DNA from: Giesbergeria anulus
Lineage (GTDB): Bacteria; Pseudomonadota; Gammaproteobacteria; Burkholderiales; Burkholderiaceae_C
Direction of reading: 5' to 3'
Assembly: GCF_900111115.1 (NCBI RefSeq)
Contig: NZ_FOGD01000001.1
Span: forward strand, 124,001-188,000
DNA: 64,000 nt
The position numbers and the translations under genes were made by a program. Under the pieces are notes generated by a model that saw nothing but the letters and a program-made list of their open reading frames with translations, searched no databases and was not told where the DNA came from. Shown one piece after another: positions 16,740-27,080 of this stretch (the stretch's first letter is position 1; each line of letters starts with the position of its first letter).

Positions 16740-18917
16740 ATGCCCATGAGCAGCCCTAACGAAAATTCTGACAACGCCTTCAAAACTGCATCCTTGCAAG
16801 ACTGGCAACGTGCAGCCGCCAAATCTGCCCCCGGTGGCAATGTCGATGCTCTGAATTGGAACACCCCTGACGGCATTGTCGTCAAGCCCCTGTACACGGC
16901 AGAAGATACAGCTAACTTGGCCTACACCAACACGCTGCCCGGCTTTGAGCCTTATGTGCGCGGCCCGCAGGCCACCATGTACGCTGTGCGTCCTTGGACG
17001 ATTCGCCAATACGCTGGTTTTTCTACTGCTGAAGAATCCAATGCTTTCTACCGCAAGGCGCTGGCCGCTGGTGGTCAGGGTGTGTCAGTGGCCTTTGACT
17101 TGGCTACCCACCGTGGTTATGACTCCGACCATCCACGCGTCACGGGGGACGTTGGCAAAGCCGGTGTCGCTATTGACTCGGTAGAAGACATGAAAATTTT
17201 GTTCAACGAAATTCCGTTGGATAAGGTATCGGTGTCTATGACCATGAACGGTGCCGTGCTGCCCGTGCTGGCCGGTTATGTGGTGGCCGCCGAAGAACAG
17301 GGCGTGAGCCAAGATAAGCTCTCCGGAACCATTCAGAACGACATTCTGAAAGAGTTCATGGTGCGCAACACCTATATCTACCCGCCCAAGCCATCGATGA
17401 AAATCATTGGCGACATCATCGAGTACACGGCACAGCACATGCCCAAGTTCAACTCGATCAGTATTTCTGGCTACCACATGCAAGAAGCCGGTGCCAATCA
17501 GGCACTGGAACTGGCTTTTACGCTGGCCGATGGCAAAGAATACGTCAAGACCGCCATCGACAAGGGCATGGACGTGGATGCTTTTGCTGGTCGTCTGTCC
17601 TTCTTCTGGGCCATTGGCATGAACTTCTATTTGGAAGTGGCCAAAATGCGCGCTGCCCGCTTGTTGTGGTGCCGCATCATGAAGGGCTTTAACGCCAAGA
17701 ACCCCAAGAGCTTGATGTTGCGCACGCACTGCCAAACTTCTGGCTGGAGCTTGACCGAGCAAGACCCGTACAACAACATTGTGCGCACCACCATTGAGGC
17801 GATGGCCGCAGTGTTTGGTGGCACGCAAAGCCTGCACACCAACGCGCTCGATGAAGCTATCGCCTTGCCGACCGAGTTTTCCTCGCGCATTGCACGCAAC
17901 ACGCAGCTCATCATCCAAGAAGAAACGCACATCACCAATGTGGTCGATCCTTGGGCCGGTAGTTACATGATGGAAAAGCTGACCCAAGACATGATGGATG
18001 CAGCTTGGAAGATCATTGAAGAAGTCGAAGCCATGGGCGGCATGACCCAAGCCGTCGATTCGGGCTGGGCCAAACTGAAGATTGAAGCCGCCGCCGCTGA
18101 AAAGCAAGCGCGCATTGACTCCGGTAAGGATGTCATTGTGGGCGTGAACAAGTACAAGCTCGCCAAAGAAGACCCAGTAGACATTTTGCAAATTGACAAC
18201 GTCAAGGTGCGCGATGGTCAGATTGAGCGTCTGAACCAGATCAGAGCTACCCGCGACAATGCTGCTGTACAAGCCGCACTGGAGGCACTGACCACTGCGG
18301 CTGAATCCGGCCAAGGCAACTTGCTGGAGCTGTCCATCAACGCTGTGCGCTTGCGTGCCACGGTGGGTGAAGTGTCCGATGCACTGGAAAAGATTTATGG
18401 CCGCCACCGTGCCGATACGCAAAAGGTGACTGGTGTGTACGCTGCTGCCTACGATTCTGCTGAGGGCTGGGACAAGCTGAAAGAAGAAATCAACGCTTTT
18501 GCCGAAGCCGAAGGCCGTCGCCCCCGTGTGATGATTGCCAAACTGGGCCAAGACGGCCACGACCGGGGTGCCAAAGTGGTAGCCACCGCCTTTGCCGATT
18601 TGGGCTTTGACGTGGACATGGGGCCGCTGTTCCAGACTCCCGAAGAATGCGCCCGCCAAGCGATTGAAAACGATGTCCACGCCGTGGGCGTGAGCACCTT
18701 GGCTGCCGGTCACAAAACGCTGGTGCCTGCCATCATCCAAGCGCTGAAAGATCAGGGCGCGGACGACATCATCGTGTTTGTGGGGGGTGTGATTCCGGTA
18801 CAGGATTACGAACACCTGTACGAAGCGGGAGTGAAGGGCATTTATGGCCCCGGTACTCCGATTCCGGCCAGCGCTAAAGACGTGCTGGAACAAATCCGCA
18901 AGGCCCAAGCGGCCTGA
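16740..18917 (+). CDS. mcm: Methylmalonyl-CoA mutase, single-chain B12 enzyme
   Basis: 725 residues from ATG 16740 after GGAG. The substrate-binding TIM-barrel half has the typical [56 protein letters not shown] and [16 protein letters not shown]. The C-terminal cobalamin domain carries the base-off B12 motif [19 protein letters not shown] near residue 602, with GVSTLAAGH and FVGGVIP after it. The enzyme converts (R)-methylmalonyl-CoA to succinyl-CoA. Length matches the single-chain (E. coli ScpA-like) form. It is first in the operon with meaB, pccB, pccA and the epimerase, together a full propionyl-CoA catabolic route. Confidence 0.98.
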   Translation: MPMSSPNENSDNAFKTASLQDWQRAAAKSAPGGNVDALNWNTPDGIVVKPLYTAEDTANLAYTNTLPGFEPYVRGPQATMYAVRPWTIRQYAGFSTAEESNAFYRKALAAGGQGVSVAFDLATHRGYDSDHPRVTGDVGKAGVAIDSVEDMKILFNEIPLDKVSVSMTMNGAVLPVLAGYVVAAEEQGVSQDKLSGTIQNDILKEFMVRNTYIYPPKPSMKIIGDIIEYTAQHMPKFNSISISGYHMQEAGANQALELAFTLADGKEYVKTAIDKGMDVDAFAGRLSFFWAIGMNFYLEVAKMRAARLLWCRIMKGFNAKNPKSLMLRTHCQTSGWSLTEQDPYNNIVRTTIEAMAAVFGGTQSLHTNALDEAIALPTEFSSRIARNTQLIIQEETHITNVVDPWAGSYMMEKLTQDMMDAAWKIIEEVEAMGGMTQAVDSGWAKLKIEAAAAEKQARIDSGKDVIVGVNKYKLAKEDPVDILQIDNVKVRDGQIERLNQIRATRDNAAVQAALEALTTAAESGQGNLLELSINAVRLRATVGEVSDALEKIYGRHRADTQKVTGVYAAAYDSAEGWDKLKEEINAFAEAEGRRPRVMIAKLGQDGHDRGAKVVATAFADLGFDVDMGPLFQTPEECARQAIENDVHAVGVSTLAAGHKTLVPAIIQALKDQGADDIIVFVGGVIPVQDYEHLYEAGVKGIYGPGTPIPASAKDVLEQIRKAQAA

Positions 18918-18919
18918 GT

Positions 18920-19927
18920 TTGGCGGTGTTAGCGTTGCAAGAAGCCTTGTTGCACGGCAATGCGGTGCAACAGCGGCGGGCGATGGCCAAGGCCATCACC
19001 CTACTGGAATCGACTCGCACGGATCACCGTGCGCAAGGCGACGAACTGCTCACTGCCCTGCTACCGCATACTGGCAAAGCGCTGCGCTTGGGTATCAGCG
19101 GTGTGCCGGGAGTGGGAAAATCCACCTTCATTGAAACGCTGGGCTTGTTTTTGATTGCCCAAGGCCACCGCGTGGCCGTGCTGGCGATTGACCCGTCTAG
19201 CAGCGTTTCGGGCGGCTCCATTTTGGGCGATAAAACCCGCATGGAGCAGCTCTCAGTGCAGGAGCGGGCCTATATTCGCCCCAGCCCCAGCAGTGGCACG
19301 CTGGGCGGTGTGGCCGAAAAAACCCGTGAAGCTATGCTGGTCTGCGAAGCCGCTGGTTACGACATCGTCATCATCGAGACCGTGGGCGTGGGCCAGTCCG
19401 AAACGGCAGTCGCCAACATGACCGATATGTTTGTGCTGCTGCAATTGCCCAATGCGGGTGACGACTTGCAGGCTATCAAAAAAGGCGTGATGGAGCTGGC
19501 CGATTTGGTTGTCATCAACAAGGCTGACATTGATAAAAACGCCGCTACCCGCGCCGAGGCCCAGATTACCTCTAGCCTGCGCTTGCTAGGCCAGCACGGC
19601 AACCCCGACCACGCTCACCATAACGAGGCGCTATGGCACCCCAAGGTGGTACAGATCAGCGCATTGCTGGGCCAAGGCGTCGATGGCTTTTGGGCTGCCG
19701 TTGCTGAGTTTCAGCGGTTGCAAACCGCCAATGGCCGCTTGGCGACTCGGCGTGAAAAACAAGCCCTGAGCTGGATGTGGGAACGCATCGACGCCGGGCT
19801 GAAACAGGCATTCCGCCAGCATCCCCAAGTGCAAGGCCTGCTGCCCAGCACGTTGGCCGATGTGGCTGCGGGCCGTTTGGCCCCCTCCACGGCTGCAAGA
19901 AATCTGCTTCTGGCCAATACCCGATAA
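18920..19927 (+). CDS. meaB: MeaB/ArgK-type GTPase chaperone of methylmalonyl-CoA mutase
   Basis: 335 residues from a TTG at 18920, 2 bases after the mutase stop; a GTG at 18926 is the other choice, and neither has a strong ribosome site, so translation is probably coupled to the mutase. G3E-type P-loop GTPase: Walker [13 protein letters not shown] near residue 60, [22 protein letters not shown], the Walker B segment [12 protein letters not shown], and the base-specific motif VINKADID. The C-terminal dimerisation arm is present ([18 protein letters not shown]). MeaB loads and protects the B12 cofactor of the mutase. The name ArgK is a historical misannotation for this family. Confidence 0.96.
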   Translation: MAVLALQEALLHGNAVQQRRAMAKAITLLESTRTDHRAQGDELLTALLPHTGKALRLGISGVPGVGKSTFIETLGLFLIAQGHRVAVLAIDPSSSVSGGSILGDKTRMEQLSVQERAYIRPSPSSGTLGGVAEKTREAMLVCEAAGYDIVIIETVGVGQSETAVANMTDMFVLLQLPNAGDDLQAIKKGVMELADLVVINKADIDKNAATRAEAQITSSLRLLGQHGNPDHAHHNEALWHPKVVQISALLGQGVDGFWAAVAEFQRLQTANGRLATRREKQALSWMWERIDAGLKQAFRQHPQVQGLLPSTLADVAAGRLAPSTAARNLLLANTR

Positions 19928-19977
19928 ACACCAGAAGCCTTCCTACACCACTCCCCCAATACAACCAAAGGACCGAT

Positions 19978-21510
19978 ATGCACGAAATCCTAGAAAAACT
20001 GGAGCACAAGCGCGAACTTGCCCGCTTGGGCGGCGGCCAGCGCCGCATCGACGCACAACATGCCAAGGGCAAGCTCACCGCGCGTGAACGCCTTGAGTTG
20101 CTGCTCGACGAAGGCACGTTTGAAGAATGGGATATGTTTGTCGAGCACCGCTGTGCCGATTTCGGTATGGCCGAGAACAAAATCCCCGGTGACGGTGTCG
20201 TCACTGGCTACGGCATGATCAATGGCCGTTTGGTGTTTGTGTTCAGCCAAGATTTCACCGTGTTTGGTGGTGCATTGTCTGAGGCCCATGCCGAGAAAAT
20301 CTGCAAGGTCATGGATCAAGCCATGAAGGTCGGTGCTCCGGTCATCGGTCTGAACGATTCGGGCGGTGCCCGGATTCAAGAAGGCGTGGCCAGCTTGGGT
20401 GGTTATGCCGATGTGTTCCAGCGCAATGTGATGGCCTCGGGTGTGATTCCACAGATCAGCATGATCATGGGCCCTTGCGCCGGTGGTGCGGTGTACTCGC
20501 CTGCCATGACCGACTTTATCTGCATGGTCAAGGACAGCAGCTATATGTTCGTGACTGGCCCCGAAGTGGTCAAGACCGTGACGCACGAAGACGTGACCGC
20601 CGAAGAGCTGGGCGGCGCGATTGCCCACAGCACCAAGAGCGGCGTGTCCGATCTGGCGTTTGAGAACGATGTCGAAGCGCTGCTGATGCTGCGCCGCCTG
20701 TACAACTACCTGCCGCTGAACAACCGTGAAAAGCCGCCAGTGCGCCCCAGCAACGATCCGGCAGACCGCGCCGATCTGTCGCTGGATACGCTGATTCCGG
20801 ACAACGCCAACAAGCCCTACGACATGAAGGAGCTGATTGCCAAGGTGGTGGACGATGGCGATTTCTTTGAACTGCAACCTGAATACGCCAAGAACATCCT
20901 GATCGGTTTTGGTCGCATGGAAGGCCAAACCGTCGGTATCGTCGCCAACCAGCCGCTGGTGTTGGCCGGTTGCTTGGACATCAAGAGCAGTATCAAAGCC
21001 GCCCGCTTTGTGCGTTTCTGCGATGCCTTTAATATCCCCGTGATTACCTTTGTGGATGTACCCGGCTTTATGCCCGGTACTGCGCAAGAATACGGCGGCA
21101 TCATCAAGCACGGTGCCAAGTTGCTGTACGCGTACGCTGAATGCACAGTGCCCAAGATCACCATCATTACCCGCAAAGCCTACGGCGGCGCTTATGACGT
21201 GATGAGCTCCAAGCACTTGCGCGGTGACGTCAACCTGTCTTGGCCCAATGCTGAGATTGCGGTGATGGGTGCTAAGGGCGCGGTGGAAATCATCTTCCGC
21301 GAAGACAAAAATGACCCCGTCAAGCTCGCAGCCCGCGAAGCTGAATACAAAGAGCGCTTTGCCAACCCCTTCGTGGCCGGTGCCCGTGGCTTTATTGACG
21401 ATGTGATTTTGCCGCACGAAACCCGCAAGCGCATCTGCCGCAGTTTGGTAATGCTGCGCGACAAGAAGCTCGACAACCCCTGGCGCAAGCACGGGAACAT
21501 TCCGCTGTAA
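19978..21510 (+). CDS. pccB: Propionyl-CoA carboxylase beta subunit (carboxyltransferase)
   Basis: 510 residues from ATG 19978 with AAAGGA upstream. Both crotonase-fold halves are present: [19 protein letters not shown] and [15 protein letters not shown] in the first, [19 protein letters not shown] and [16 protein letters not shown] in the second. The conserved [17 protein letters not shown] links them. This subunit moves carboxyl from carboxybiotin to propionyl-CoA to form (S)-methylmalonyl-CoA. The length equals typical PccB. It sits between meaB and pccA in the operon. Acetyl-CoA carboxylase use cannot be excluded, but the mutase context favours propionyl-CoA. Confidence 0.97.
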   Translation: MHEILEKLEHKRELARLGGGQRRIDAQHAKGKLTARERLELLLDEGTFEEWDMFVEHRCADFGMAENKIPGDGVVTGYGMINGRLVFVFSQDFTVFGGALSEAHAEKICKVMDQAMKVGAPVIGLNDSGGARIQEGVASLGGYADVFQRNVMASGVIPQISMIMGPCAGGAVYSPAMTDFICMVKDSSYMFVTGPEVVKTVTHEDVTAEELGGAIAHSTKSGVSDLAFENDVEALLMLRRLYNYLPLNNREKPPVRPSNDPADRADLSLDTLIPDNANKPYDMKELIAKVVDDGDFFELQPEYAKNILIGFGRMEGQTVGIVANQPLVLAGCLDIKSSIKAARFVRFCDAFNIPVITFVDVPGFMPGTAQEYGGIIKHGAKLLYAYAECTVPKITIITRKAYGGAYDVMSSKHLRGDVNLSWPNAEIAVMGAKGAVEIIFREDKNDPVKLAAREAEYKERFANPFVAGARGFIDDVILPHETRKRICRSLVMLRDKKLDNPWRKHGNIPL

Positions 21511-21537
21511 GTCTGCGCCATCCAGGAGAACGAGAAT

Positions 21538-23583
21538 ATGTTTACCAAGATTCTGATTGCTAACCGTGGCGAAATCGCCTGCCGCGTCATCGCCACTGCC
21601 CGCAAAATGGGCATTAAAACTGTGGCCGTGTATTCTGATGCCGACCGCGAAGCGCGCCACGTCAAGTTGGCCGATGAGGCTGTGCATATTGGCGCTGCCC
21701 CCAGCCGCGAGAGCTACCTGCTGGCTGACAAAATCATCGCTGCTGCCAAGCAAACTGGCGCTCAAGCAATTCACCCCGGCTATGGCTTTTTGAGCGAAAA
21801 CGAAGCCTTTGCCCAGCGTTGCGAAGACGAAGGCATTGCCTTCATCGGCCCCAAGGCGCACTCCATTGCCGCCATGGGCGACAAGATCGCTTCCAAGAAG
21901 CTGGCTCTTGCCGCCAAGGTCAATACCATTCCCGGCTACAACGATGCTATCGCTGGCCCCGAGCAAGCGGTAGAAATCGCCAAGGGCATTGGCTACCCGG
22001 TCATGATTAAGGCTTCGGCAGGCGGCGGCGGTAAGGGCCTGCGCGTGGCTTTCAATGACAAAGAAGCGTTTGAAGGCTTTGCCAGTTGCCAGAACGAAGC
22101 CCGCAACAGCTTTGGCGATGACCGCATCTTCATTGAAAAGTTTGTCCAAGAGCCGCGCCACATTGAAATCCAAGTGCTGGGTGACAGCCACGGCAATGTG
22201 ATTTACCTGAACGAGCGTGAATGCTCGATTCAGCGCCGCCACCAAAAGGTGATTGAAGAAGCGCCTTCGCCCTTCATCTCCGATGCCACGCGCAAGGCGA
22301 TGGGCGAACAAGCGGTGCAATTGGCCAAGGCCGTGAAGTACCAATCGGCTGGTACGGTGGAATTTGTCGTCGGCAAAGACCAAGACTTCTACTTCTTGGA
22401 AATGAACACCCGCTTGCAGGTGGAACACCCTGTGACTGAGTGCATCACTGGCCTCGATTTGGTTGAGCTGATGATCCGCGTTGCTGCTGGTGAATCGTTG
22501 CCCCTGACCCAAGAAGACGTCAAGCGCGACGGTTGGGCCATTGAGTGCCGTATCAACGCCGAAGACCCGTTCCGCAACTTCCTGCCCTCGACAGGCCGTT
22601 TGGTGCGCTTTCAGCCACCCGAAGAGAGTATGTTCCAGTCGGACACCAGCAAAAAGTATGGTGTGCGCGTGGATACCGGCGTCTATGAAGGCGGCGAAAT
22701 CCCGATGTACTACGATTCGATGATCGCCAAGCTCATCGTCCACGGTACCGACCGCAACGATGCCATTGCCAAGATGCGCGCTGCGCTGAATGGTTTTGTC
22801 ATTCGTGGCATCAGCAGCAATATTCCGTTCCAAGCGGCGCTGCTGGCCCATCCTAAGTTTGTCACCGGCCAATTCAACACGGGCTTTATCGCTGAACATT
22901 ACAGCCAAGGCTTCCATGCAGCGGACGTGCCGCATGACGATCCATTGTTCTTGGTGGCGTTGGCTGCTTACATGAACCGCCGTTACCGCGCTCGTGCTTC
23001 GGGCATCAGCGGTCAGTTGGCGGGTCATGAAGTCAAGGTGGGCGAAAAGTTTGTGGTGGCGGTGTTGGGCCACGAAGGTAAAAACGAATACCACCAAGTC
23101 TCTGTGACTGATTTTGAGTCGGCGGGCTCCAGCGCGGTGTCGGTAGATGGTAAGGCTTACCAAATCAGCAGCACCGCGACGCTGGGCCAGATTCGGGTGC
23201 AAGGCCAATGCAATGGCATGGGCTTTACCGCCCAAGTCGAGCGCGGCACGGCCAAGAACCCGCTGGCGCTACGCATTGCGCACAATGGCACGCAGATCGA
23301 AGCGATGGTGCTGTCGCCCCGTGGTGCGCAACTGCACGCCCTGATGCCTTACAAGGCACCACCAGACTTGTCCAAATTCCTGCTCTCGCCCATGCCAGGC
23401 CTGTTGGTGGATGTGGCTGTGCAGCCCGGCCAAGCCGTGCAAGCGGGTGAAAAGCTGGCAGTGATTGAAGCCATGAAAATGGAAAACGTGTTGTTTGCCG
23501 CGCAAGATGGCGTGGTCAGCAAGATCGTGGCCGGTAAGGGCGAATCACTGAGCGTAGACCAAGTGATTATCGAATTTGCCTAA
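21538..23583 (+). CDS. pccA: Propionyl-CoA carboxylase alpha subunit (biotin carboxylase and BCCP)
   Basis: 681 residues from ATG 21538 after AGGAG. The biotin carboxylase half runs from [18 protein letters not shown] through the ATP-grasp loop ([17 protein letters not shown]) and the catalytic [18 protein letters not shown] to the core helix [17 protein letters not shown]-type linker domain follows, then a biotinyl domain with the biotin-accepting Lys in EAMKMENV near residue 644. Biotin is needed here, which links it in function to the biotin operon at 31-37 kb. A clear terminator follows the stop. Length is normal for PccA. Confidence 0.98.
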   Translation: MFTKILIANRGEIACRVIATARKMGIKTVAVYSDADREARHVKLADEAVHIGAAPSRESYLLADKIIAAAKQTGAQAIHPGYGFLSENEAFAQRCEDEGIAFIGPKAHSIAAMGDKIASKKLALAAKVNTIPGYNDAIAGPEQAVEIAKGIGYPVMIKASAGGGGKGLRVAFNDKEAFEGFASCQNEARNSFGDDRIFIEKFVQEPRHIEIQVLGDSHGNVIYLNERECSIQRRHQKVIEEAPSPFISDATRKAMGEQAVQLAKAVKYQSAGTVEFVVGKDQDFYFLEMNTRLQVEHPVTECITGLDLVELMIRVAAGESLPLTQEDVKRDGWAIECRINAEDPFRNFLPSTGRLVRFQPPEESMFQSDTSKKYGVRVDTGVYEGGEIPMYYDSMIAKLIVHGTDRNDAIAKMRAALNGFVIRGISSNIPFQAALLAHPKFVTGQFNTGFIAEHYSQGFHAADVPHDDPLFLVALAAYMNRRYRARASGISGQLAGHEVKVGEKFVVAVLGHEGKNEYHQVSVTDFESAGSSAVSVDGKAYQISSTATLGQIRVQGQCNGMGFTAQVERGTAKNPLALRIAHNGTQIEAMVLSPRGAQLHALMPYKAPPDLSKFLLSPMPGLLVDVAVQPGQAVQAGEKLAVIEAMKMENVLFAAQDGVVSKIVAGKGESLSVDQVIIEFA

Positions 23584-23604
23584 ACCGCACTTTCCAGCTA
23601 TCTC

Positions 23605-23627
23605 AAGGGGCCTTGTGCCCCTTTTTT
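23605..23627 (+). terminator. Rho-independent terminator after pccA
   Basis: Stem AAGGGGC (23605-23611) and GCCCCTT (23617-23623) with the 5-base loop CTTGT, followed by a run of six T. It lies 22 bases after the pccA stop and 23 bases before the epimerase start, so the epimerase may depend on read-through or on its own promoter. Confidence 0.85.
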
Positions 23628-23650
23628 ATCGCAAAATGGGAGACATTCTT

Positions 23651-24124
23651 ATGAACACCACTACTACCCGTCCGTTCAAGGTGCTGGGCATCCAGCAAAT
23701 CGCCATTGGTGGCACCGACAAGCAACGCATGAAAACCCTGTGGGTGGATATGTTCGGCCTCACGCAGACCGGCACCTTCCAGAGTGAGCGCGAAAACGTT
23801 GATGAAGACATCTTGGCGATGGGCCAAGGCCCCTACAAGGTTGAAGTGGACATCATGCAGCCCATGGACATCGAGAAAAAACCCGCCGTCCACACTACGC
23901 CCCTGAACCATATCGGCCTGTGGATTGATGATCTGCCCGTGGCCGTGGAATGGCTCACGGCGCAAGGCGTGCGCTTTGCCCCCGGTGGCATCCGCAAAGG
24001 TGCTGCGGGTTACGACATCACTTTTTTGCACCCCAAGAGCAACGAGCAGTTCCCGATTGCTGGTGAAGGCGTGCTGATTGAGCTGGTGCAAGCCCCTCCC
24101 GAAGTGATTGCCGCGCTGGGTTGA
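23651..24124 (+). CDS. mce: Methylmalonyl-CoA epimerase-like VOC protein
   Basis: 157 residues from ATG 23651 with GGGAGA about 8 bases upstream. A VOC (glyoxalase-fold) protein. The segments [34 protein letters not shown] and [10 protein letters not shown] match the epimerase hallmark (FLHPKS followed by VLIEL). The metal-ligand His of the first half, usually HxG near the start, reads IQQIAIGG here, so one usual metal ligand position looks changed. The enzyme would convert (S)- to (R)-methylmalonyl-CoA, the step missing between the carboxylase and the mutase in this operon. The position strongly supports that role, but the altered first metal site lowers certainty. Confidence 0.75.
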   Translation: MNTTTTRPFKVLGIQQIAIGGTDKQRMKTLWVDMFGLTQTGTFQSERENVDEDILAMGQGPYKVEVDIMQPMDIEKKPAVHTTPLNHIGLWIDDLPVAVEWLTAQGVRFAPGGIRKGAAGYDITFLHPKSNEQFPIAGEGVLIELVQAPPEVIAALG

Positions 24125-24744
24125 TGCAATCACTGCGTCCCCTGCTGGTCTATGCCGCCGCTGGTTGGAGCGGCTTTTTTGTCATGGGTGTAGAACTGCT
24201 GGGCGGGCGCTTGTTGGCCCCGTTTTTTGGCAACAGCATTTTTGTGTGGGGTGGCGTGATTGCCGTGTTTATGGCCTGCTTGTCGGTGGGCTATTTGCTG
24301 GGTGGGCGGTTTTCGCTCCACCAACCCACGCTGTCTAAACTGGGGCTATTGTTGCTGGGTGAGGCAGTGCTGGCTTTGCCCATCATTGCCGTGGGCGATA
24401 CGGTGCTGGAGGCACTGTCGGACGTGGTGTCTGATCCGCGTTATGGCTCGTTGTTGGGGTCTTTGTTGTTGTTTGGTGCGCCCACAGTGCTGTCGGGGAT
24501 GATCTCTCCGTATGCTGTGCGCCTGTTGATTGCAGCGCTGGACAGCTCAGGACTGTCCGCCGGGCGGCTGTATTTTGTCTCGACGCTAGGCTCGGCCACC
24601 GGCACCATTTTGACGTCGTTTTATTTGGTGCTGTACCTTGAAATCAACACCATTTTGTTGTGTTTCATGGGAGTTTCTGCGCTGGTGGGCAGCACCTTGC
24701 TGATAGCCGACCGCGTTGGGCGCGGGCGCAAAGTTCACCCATGA
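24124..24744 (+). CDS. Membrane half of a fused MFS/spermidine-synthase-like system
   Basis: 206 residues from ATG 24124, overlapping the epimerase stop (TGATG). It has six or seven hydrophobic helices and the SpeE-fused membrane domain signature MGVELLGGRLLAPFFGNS, FVWGGVIAVFMACLSVGYLLGG and APTVLSGMISPYAVRL, ending RLYFVSTLGSATGTI. In many bacteria this region is the N-terminal membrane part of one long polyamine-synthase-like protein; here it is a separate gene that overlaps the next one by 4 bases. The transported or modified substrate is unknown. Confidence 0.85.
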   Translation: MQSLRPLLVYAAAGWSGFFVMGVELLGGRLLAPFFGNSIFVWGGVIAVFMACLSVGYLLGGRFSLHQPTLSKLGLLLLGEAVLALPIIAVGDTVLEALSDVVSDPRYGSLLGSLLLFGAPTVLSGMISPYAVRLLIAALDSSGLSAGRLYFVSTLGSATGTILTSFYLVLYLEINTILLCFMGVSALVGSTLLIADRVGRGRKVHP

Positions 24745-25646
24745 TGCCCCAGCAGATGGTTGCTGCCGCTGTGCTGGTGCTGGGTGCCGCAGGCGGCGCT
24801 GTTGCTGGGCAGGACGAAAAATTTCAGCTTACTGACACGGTGTACCAGCAAAAATCTCTCTACCGCAACATTCTGGTGGTGGAGGGGGAGGGTTACCGCT
24901 GCATGAAGTTTGGCCGCTTTCATGCCCGCCAAACTTGCATCCAAATCGGCCAGCCGCAGCGGCTGGTGCTCAATTACACCAAGGGGCTGTTAGCAGCGCT
25001 GTATCTGGCAGAGCAGGCACCGCGCCGGGTATTAATTTTGGGCTTGGGCGGTGGCGTCATGCCGATGGCTTTGCGGATGCTCGATGCCGATATGGAAATT
25101 GACACCGTAGAGCTTGATCCAGCTGTGGTTAAGGTGGCGCAATCCCATTTTTCTTACCAAGAGGATGCCCGGTTACGCACCCATGTGCAAGATGCGCGCG
25201 TTTTTGTGCGCCAACAACAGCGGCGTGGCAACCAGTACGATTTGGTGTTGATAGATGCTTTTGACCGGGATTACATCCCTGAACACCTGCTGACACGCGA
25301 GTTTTTGCAACAGGTGCGCTCGTTGCTCACTCCCACTGGGGTGTTGGCCGCCAACACGTTTGCTGCTGGCGCGCTGGCCCGCCACGAGGCCGCCACTTAC
25401 CAAGCCGTATTTGACCAACTCTACCAGTTAGATATGGACGGCGGCAACCGCATTTTGTTGGCCCGCCGCGATGCTCGTCCCTCTTTGCCTGACGTGCAGC
25501 GCTATGCGCAGGCATGGGATAAGCGGCTGGCCTTGTTTCGTTTGTTGTCTGCTGACCTGCTGCCACGCTTGGCCTTGCAACCCCGTGCCGTAGGGGTTAA
25601 GGTACTCACAGACCAGTATTCCCCCTCTAACCTGCTGTTGCCATAG
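24741..25646 (+). CDS. Spermidine synthase-like (SpeE-fold) protein
   Basis: 301 residues from ATG 24741, which overlaps the stop of the membrane partner (ATGATG). A hydrophobic stretch at the start (VAAAVLVLGAAGGAVAGQ) may be an export signal or membrane anchor. The Rossmann aminopropyltransferase fold follows: LGLGGGVMPMALRML, VELDPAVVKVAQSHF, VLIDAFDRDYIPEHLLT. The polyamine-binding residues of true SpeE are only partly recognisable, and such split proteins often have unknown activity. Together with 24124-24744 it forms one functional unit. Confidence 0.85.
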   Translation: MMPQQMVAAAVLVLGAAGGAVAGQDEKFQLTDTVYQQKSLYRNILVVEGEGYRCMKFGRFHARQTCIQIGQPQRLVLNYTKGLLAALYLAEQAPRRVLILGLGGGVMPMALRMLDADMEIDTVELDPAVVKVAQSHFSYQEDARLRTHVQDARVFVRQQQRRGNQYDLVLIDAFDRDYIPEHLLTREFLQQVRSLLTPTGVLAANTFAAGALARHEAATYQAVFDQLYQLDMDGGNRILLARRDARPSLPDVQRYAQAWDKRLALFRLLSADLLPRLALQPRAVGVKVLTDQYSPSNLLLP

Positions 25647-25647
25647 C

Positions 25648-26544
25648 ATGAACACCACCCAAACGACCAGGCCATCAGGCATTTTCACCCCACTATATCC
25701 CGTGCTTTTTGTGGCCTTGTGGAGTACAGGCTTCATTGGCGCTAAGTTTGGTTTGCCAGATGCAGAGCCACTGACCTTTTTGTGTTGGCGCTATCTGTGC
25801 GTTTTGGTATTGATGGGGGGGGCCGCTTGGTTGATGCGTGCGCCTTGGCCGCGTACCACCATGCAATGGCTACATATTGGGGTTTCAGGGTTGCTGGTGC
25901 ATGGGGTGTATCTCAGCGGTGTGTTTGTGGCCATCAGTCATGGTTTGCCAGCGGGGGTGACTGCTTTGGTGGTGGGATTGCAGCCATTATTGACCGCTCT
26001 GGGGGCTGGTGTGTGGTTGGGTGAGCGGGTACGCACTACCCAATGGATGGGTTTGGGCCTAGGGTTTGTGGGGGTGGGGCTAGTGGTGGCCCACAAGGTG
26101 GTAGCCCATGCCAGTGGTAGCGCAGATTTTCTAACGATGTTGGTGCCCGCTGTTTTTGCCCTGCTGGGTATGACGGCTGGCACCTTGTACCAGAAGCGAT
26201 TCTGTCCGGCATTTGATCTGCGCAGTGGCTCAGTGATCCAATTCCTGCCCTGTTTGATCGTTACGGCACTGGTAGCCCATCAGACTGAAACCACGGTAGT
26301 GCATTGGAGCAGCGACTTTGTTTTTGCACTGGGCTGGTTGGTTTTGGTGCTGTCTGTGGGGGCCATCAGCTTGCTGAATATGCTCATCCGCCGGGGCAGT
26401 GCCGTTAACGTTGCCAGCCTGTTTTACCTCACGCCACCTACTACGGCCCTGATGGCTTGGGCGCTGTTTGGCGAAACCTTGACCGGATTGGCATTGCTCG
26501 GCATGGGCCTGACCGCTTTGGGGGTCTGGCTGGCCCGCAAATGA
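25648..26544 (+). CDS. EamA-family drug/metabolite transporter
   Basis: 298 residues, with ten predicted membrane helices in two EamA repeats. The first starts LYPVLFVALWSTGFIGAKFGLPDAEPLTFLC; the second begins at about residue 160 and ends LTPPTTALMAWALFGETLTG. DMT permeases export or import small metabolites such as amino acids or nucleosides at the inner membrane. The start is one base after the stop of the SpeE-like gene, which suggests cotranscription and perhaps export of a polyamine-like product. The substrate cannot be read from the sequence. Confidence 0.9.
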   Translation: MNTTQTTRPSGIFTPLYPVLFVALWSTGFIGAKFGLPDAEPLTFLCWRYLCVLVLMGGAAWLMRAPWPRTTMQWLHIGVSGLLVHGVYLSGVFVAISHGLPAGVTALVVGLQPLLTALGAGVWLGERVRTTQWMGLGLGFVGVGLVVAHKVVAHASGSADFLTMLVPAVFALLGMTAGTLYQKRFCPAFDLRSGSVIQFLPCLIVTALVAHQTETTVVHWSSDFVFALGWLVLVLSVGAISLLNMLIRRGSAVNVASLFYLTPPTTALMAWALFGETLTGLALLGMGLTALGVWLARK

Positions 26545-26566
26545 AATCTGCGATATCGTCTGAAGC

Positions 26567-26839
26567 ATGAACGATACAACTACCCCCAACAGCCCACCGT
26601 TGCTGACCGAAGAGGAGTTGAGCACACTCCTGCAACGCAAAGCAGCCATCCAAGCCAATCTAAAAGCAGGTGGCGCAGTAGCCGGAACGTGCAGTACCTC
26701 CTCCTCGTCCGTGGCTTGTCCGGGTTGCGGCTGTGGTACTGGCGATAAGGCTCCAGCTACAGAAAAAAGCCGCTTGAGCAAACCCGCACTGGCGGTTTTG
26801 GTGATAGCGGCAGTGGCCTTGCTGCTCTGGGGGGTGTAA
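26567..26839 (+). CDS. Small Cys-containing, C-terminally anchored hypothetical protein
   Basis: 90 residues from ATG 26567, 22 bases after the EamA stop. The N-terminal half is soluble and begins with a Pro/Thr stretch and a charged helix (LTEEELSTLLQRKAAIQANLK). A Cys/Gly motif follows (CSTSSSSVACPGCGCGTG) with four Cys that could bind a metal or cluster. The end is a single membrane helix (KPALAVLVIAAVALLLWGV), so it is probably tail-anchored in the inner membrane. No family was recognised. Confidence 0.6.
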   Translation: MNDTTTPNSPPLLTEEELSTLLQRKAAIQANLKAGGAVAGTCSTSSSSVACPGCGCGTGDKAPATEKSRLSKPALAVLVIAAVALLLWGV

Positions 26840-26865
26840 AGCTCTGCCCCCAGCGCTGCATTTAC

Positions 26866-27060
26866 TCAGGGTTTGTTCAGGGGGCAGGTGTTGATACCGA
26901 GCAGGGTGTAGGCGGGGCAAAAACGAAACACTCCTGTGAGCAGCGGCACCACACCTATCCAACCCCACCAGCCTACGGTGTCAGTGGCGGCTAGGCCAAT
27001 CAATACCAGCCCGACCACGATACGCAAAATTCGATCCACACCACCAATATTGGTTTTCAT
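26866..27060 (-). CDS. YgaP-type (DUF2892) small membrane protein
   Basis: 64 residues. The pattern MKTNIGGVDRILRIVVGLVLIGLA, then WGWIGVVPLLTGVFRFCPAYTLLGINTCP, is the DUF2892 fold of two membrane helices ending in two Cys, as in the membrane part of E. coli YgaP. It is the last of four minus-strand genes that pair DUF2892 proteins with rhodaneses, as if YgaP were split. Confidence 0.88.
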   Translation of the reverse strand: MKTNIGGVDRILRIVVGLVLIGLAATDTVGWWGWIGVVPLLTGVFRFCPAYTLLGINTCPLNKP

Positions 27061-27080
27061 ACTTTTTTCCTTTTAGGACA

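Noticed and set aside
17085-18908. A 607-codon open frame on the minus strand opposite methylmalonyl-CoA mutase
   Set aside because: It is a shadow of mutase codon bias: the plus strand has full mutase motifs, and the translated minus product is rich in His and Val without any domain.
19990-23235. A 1081-codon open frame on the minus strand opposite pccB and pccA
   Set aside because: It spans two real plus-strand genes and the gap between them; the product is His/Gly/Val-rich with no family signature.
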